From the NCBI RefSeq assembly GCF_012955605.1, contig NZ_CP052135.1, positions 2,616,711 through 2,680,710 on the forward strand: a DNA stretch of 64,000 nt, given 5' to 3'. Below are positions 61,717-64,000 of the stretch, in pieces (within the stretch, counting starts at the first letter, position 1; each line of letters starts with the position of its first letter). Under the pieces are notes generated by a model that was not told the origin of the DNA, did no database searches, and saw only the letters and a list, made by a program, of their open reading frames with translations. Both the position numbers and the translations under genes were made by a program. The stretch is from Bacillus fonticola. Its GTDB lineage: Bacteria > Bacillota > Bacilli > Bacillales > JC228.

Positions 61717-63795
61717 TTATGACTTGCTAACACTTTGCTGAATATAGGCGTATAACTCTTCTCTCGATTGGGCTTGTATCCATTGGTCTGGAATGCCTTC
61801 TTTGAATACATCTCGCAGTTGGCCAATTGCATGCAAATGAGCTTCTTGATCGACTGGCGCGAGCACTACGAGACAACGTACCTGGTGTTTCTCTTTTTCT
61901 GAGAAGGCTACCGATTCGTCTAGCAGTAGTAAACTGAACCCAAGCTCGCGAACGCCTTCCTCTGGTTTGCCGTGGGGAAATGCAACCCCCGGTGATAGAA
62001 CAATATAAGGTCCGTGAGTTGTGACGTGGTCAATCATCGCTTCCACGTACGATTCTGAAATCATTTCTTTTTGAACAAGTGGCTCGGCTGCTAACTGAAT
62101 CGCCTGTTGCCAATTTTCTGCGGACGGTAGCTTTTGTACGACATCTTCTGTTAGTAGAGAAAAGAGATCTCTCTTCGCACGGTGTATGACTGGTGTTCCT
62201 TGCTGGCTAGTTGCCCATTCTTGAAGCACCTGCCGGAACCTCGCACGATCTTTTACCATGGCGTAGCTTTCCAACTGATGCATCAAAGCATCCACTGCAG
62301 ATTCTGTTACTGTAGAAGGTTTTCCACCCGGATACATCGTGCGAAAGATTTGCTCTACCTGATCGTCCTTTATGATAGGATCCACGTAAAACGTTGGTAC
62401 GTCTTGCTTTGGCAAAGGAACCGTCGTCACGATAACATCTACATTCAAATGCTCCCGCCGTTCAAACTGCCGCTTCGATACGACTTCGACTATATCTATA
62501 TCTGTGAACACGTGCTCGAGCTTACTTTTCAAAAATTGACTCGTTCCGACACCATGAATGCAAACAATCATCATTCGTTTTCGTTTCGTAAGCTGAACCT
62601 CATCTTTTCGTAGCCAGCCACCAAAGTGCAAGGCAATAAGCGCAATTTCACTATCAGAAACGCTTCTTCCAGCTAAATTTTCAAACACAGGGATCACACG
62701 CTTTGTAAGTTGGAATATATCCCGATACTTTTCCTGAATGTGCTCTGTAAGCGGTACTTCTTCTTCCAATCCAAACCGCACTCGTTGCAAACAAGGCTTC
62801 AAATGGACGAGCAGCTGGTGTTCCAAAGACTCTTGGTTAGAGAAGACAATACAAGCGTACATTTGGAATTCCTGTACCATTTTCCGAATCACCCATTTAA
62901 GTGGTTGATCCTCATCCTCTACCTTTACTGTCTCTACTTTCGTGCTTAGGATTAGCTGCGTGATGAAAGCAGTCTCGCCATGAGAAAACGTCGATCCAAG
63001 TATGTCCGGTAACTTTGCACAAACTTGTTTGGCGGATTGAAACGCTTTTGTTTGTGAAAGAATCGCGATCTCCTCTTCAGAAAGATGTATACCCGCTCCT
63101 TGCTGAATTCTTCGTGACACAAGGACGATCTTCAAGGCAAGCTGTGACAACGCTTCATCCGCGAATCTGGCACCATACTCCCTTTCCGCCTCTGTCAGTA
63201 ACTGCGTGATCAGCTTGCTATCCTTTTGTACGGAGGAGAATTTCGCCGCACGTATAGCCAGCAACAGCCATGGCACACGGTCAACCGCGTTAAAGTCGGG
63301 TGGCAAAATGGAGAACAGCAACCGACGCTGTTTGGACTCTTCTCCCTCGACGACATATCCGCGGCCACGCACCGATACGACTTCTAGCTCGTACTTGGCA
63401 AACAAACTCCGCACTTTATGCAGATCTTCTAACACCGTGTTCCGGCTCACTTCTAAACTCTTGGCCAAATCCTCAACATGTACGGATTCCGCAGCACATA
63501 GCAGGAGGAACACCATGCATGAGACACGCTCTTCGGGAGATAAGATGTACGTGACCGTAGAAGCTGGAGACAGACTCTGCAATGCCGTCTTTGTTTGTTC
63601 ATCCAATCCGTATCCCACACCACGTAAATGCACGACCGGCGATAGGTGTTGATCCCGCAACCACTCATTCACCTTATCTAAATCGTGATACACCGCCCGA
63701 CGTGAAATAGAGAAACGAGATGCCAATACAGAAACAGATAACGGCTGCTCTGAAACGTGCAGAACCTTTAACAACTCATAACTTCGCTGATCCAT
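61717..63795 (-). CDS. PRD-containing PTS operon regulator (BglG/MtlR type)
   Basis: A 692-residue transcription regulator with, in order: helix-turn-helix (about 1-60: SVLASRFSISRRAVYHDLDKV), a second HTH (about 85-140: DLAKSLEVSRNTVLEDLHKV), two PRDs (about 170-280 and 290-395; late His in IALIALHFGG), an EIIB-like domain with Cys in MIVCIHGVGTSQF (about 410), and an EIIA domain with His in LSPGVAFPHGKPEEGV (about 600). This layout is that of MtlR/LicR-type activators controlled by PTS phosphorylation. It lies upstream of the EIIA-EIIB-EIIC genes and is presumably their activator. Confidence 0.93.
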   Translation of the reverse strand: MDQRSYELLKVLHVSEQPLSVSVLASRFSISRRAVYHDLDKVNEWLRDQHLSPVVHLRGVGYGLDEQTKTALQSLSPASTVTYILSPEERVSCMVFLLLCAAESVHVEDLAKSLEVSRNTVLEDLHKVRSLFAKYELEVVSVRGRGYVVEGEESKQRRLLFSILPPDFNAVDRVPWLLLAIRAAKFSSVQKDSKLITQLLTEAEREYGARFADEALSQLALKIVLVSRRIQQGAGIHLSEEEIAILSQTKAFQSAKQVCAKLPDILGSTFSHGETAFITQLILSTKVETVKVEDEDQPLKWVIRKMVQEFQMYACIVFSNQESLEHQLLVHLKPCLQRVRFGLEEEVPLTEHIQEKYRDIFQLTKRVIPVFENLAGRSVSDSEIALIALHFGGWLRKDEVQLTKRKRMMIVCIHGVGTSQFLKSKLEHVFTDIDIVEVVSKRQFERREHLNVDVIVTTVPLPKQDVPTFYVDPIIKDDQVEQIFRTMYPGGKPSTVTESAVDALMHQLESYAMVKDRARFRQVLQEWATSQQGTPVIHRAKRDLFSLLTEDVVQKLPSAENWQQAIQLAAEPLVQKEMISESYVEAMIDHVTTHGPYIVLSPGVAFPHGKPEEGVRELGFSLLLLDESVAFSEKEKHQVRCLVVLAPVDQEAHLHAIGQLRDVFKEGIPDQWIQAQSREELYAYIQQSVSKS

Positions 63796-63874
63796 CTAGT
63801 CACCCCCTCAAGTCGTACTGTGATTCGACAAATTTCGGGTCGTACCAGTTCTTGTGAGAAAACAGTCTTGCTAG
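63796..63874. other. Upstream region of the PTS regulator
   Basis: Short non-coding stretch. 63826-63857 reads similarly to 53059-53091 just before array 2 (both with TCGACAAA or ACGACAAA, then TTCGGG and CGTACC). Confidence 0.5.
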
Positions 63875-63962
63875 TTTGGGCCCACACGTTGTGGGTTAGA
63901 AAGGCGTTGCGCTCGCAAGGAGGCGAGTGTGCCTATGTTTCGCGAACTTAGCCTTTCCTCCT
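63875..63962 (+). repeat. GC-rich palindromic element, family R, copy d
   Basis: GGGCCCACACGTTGTGGGTT, AGAAAGGCGTTGCGCTCGC, then GCGAACTTAGCCTTTCCTCC. This has the fullest motif order of the four copies. It ends close to the window edge. Confidence 0.7.
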
Positions 63963-64000
63963 CAATTATATGGAAAGGCCCCCTGATTCAATAGACCAAA

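Overview
The window is chromosomal DNA from a low-GC Gram-positive bacterium of the Bacillaceae. The evidence is gene order: hprK-lgt-yvoD-ppaX-yvoF-hisZ, uvrB-uvrA-csbA-minJ, ftsE-ftsX beside ctpB, cccB-prfB-secA-hpf-fliT-fliS-fliD, and a ywrC/ywrD/chromate-transporter set all follow the Bacillus core map. GGAGG-type ribosome sites, TTG and GTG starts, S-box riboswitches, a LexA box and a sigma-W-like promoter agree with this. The species cannot be fixed from the sequence. An alkaliphilic or halotolerant relative of Bacillus is my guess. Almost every gene lies on the minus strand; nagA-nagB, nsrR and one small membrane protein are on the plus strand.

Layout. 1-5000: histidine-pathway regulator hisZ (cut by the window edge), then yvoF, ppaX, yvoD, lgt and hprK. 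5.2-7.2 kb: N-acetylglucosamine catabolism (nagA-nagB) with inverted-repeat operator candidates but no adjacent nagR. 7.2-9.0 kb: an envelope-stress operon of the yvlABC type behind a sigma-W-like promoter. 9.2-14.2 kb: uvrB-uvrA with an SOS box. 14.9-18.7 kb: csbA, minJ, a GNAT acetyltransferase and ctpB. 18.8-29.3 kb: a sulfur and methionine block. It holds an ABC importer of the SsuABC type in one operon with acetyl-CoA synthetase, homoserine acetyltransferase and homoserine dehydrogenase, then a MetY-CoA-binding fusion and a second PLP enzyme, each behind its own SAM (S-box) riboswitch. 29.6-38.2 kb: an M23 hydrolase with coiled coil, ftsX, ftsE, cccB, prfB (with the classic RF2 frameshift) and secA. 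38.4-48.6 kb: a peptide ABC transporter, gamma-glutamyltranspeptidase, split chromate transporter and DUF1028 gene, with a ywrC-type Lrp regulator. 49.1-52.4 kb: hpf, fliT, fliS, fliD. 54.2-56.1 kb: nitric-oxide defence (hmp, nsrR). 57.0-63.8 kb: a complete PTS operon of UlaABC type with its own PRD regulator and three downstream enzymes of unassigned substrate.

The most unusual content is non-coding. Three tandem arrays of nearly equal length (43 units of 20 bp, 46 units of 20 bp, 41-42 units of 21 bp) keep exact register with no indels. All lie at gene 3' ends, and the last two lie between convergent genes. Arrays 1 and 2 share one core; array 3 has another, and a two-unit copy of the array-3 type lies upstream of hpf. 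There are also dispersed inverted-repeat elements of at least three families and a structured, pseudoknot-capable RNA candidate between hpf and ywrC. The PTS operon and the importer-acsA-metX-hom operon are the best candidates for poorly described metabolic systems.
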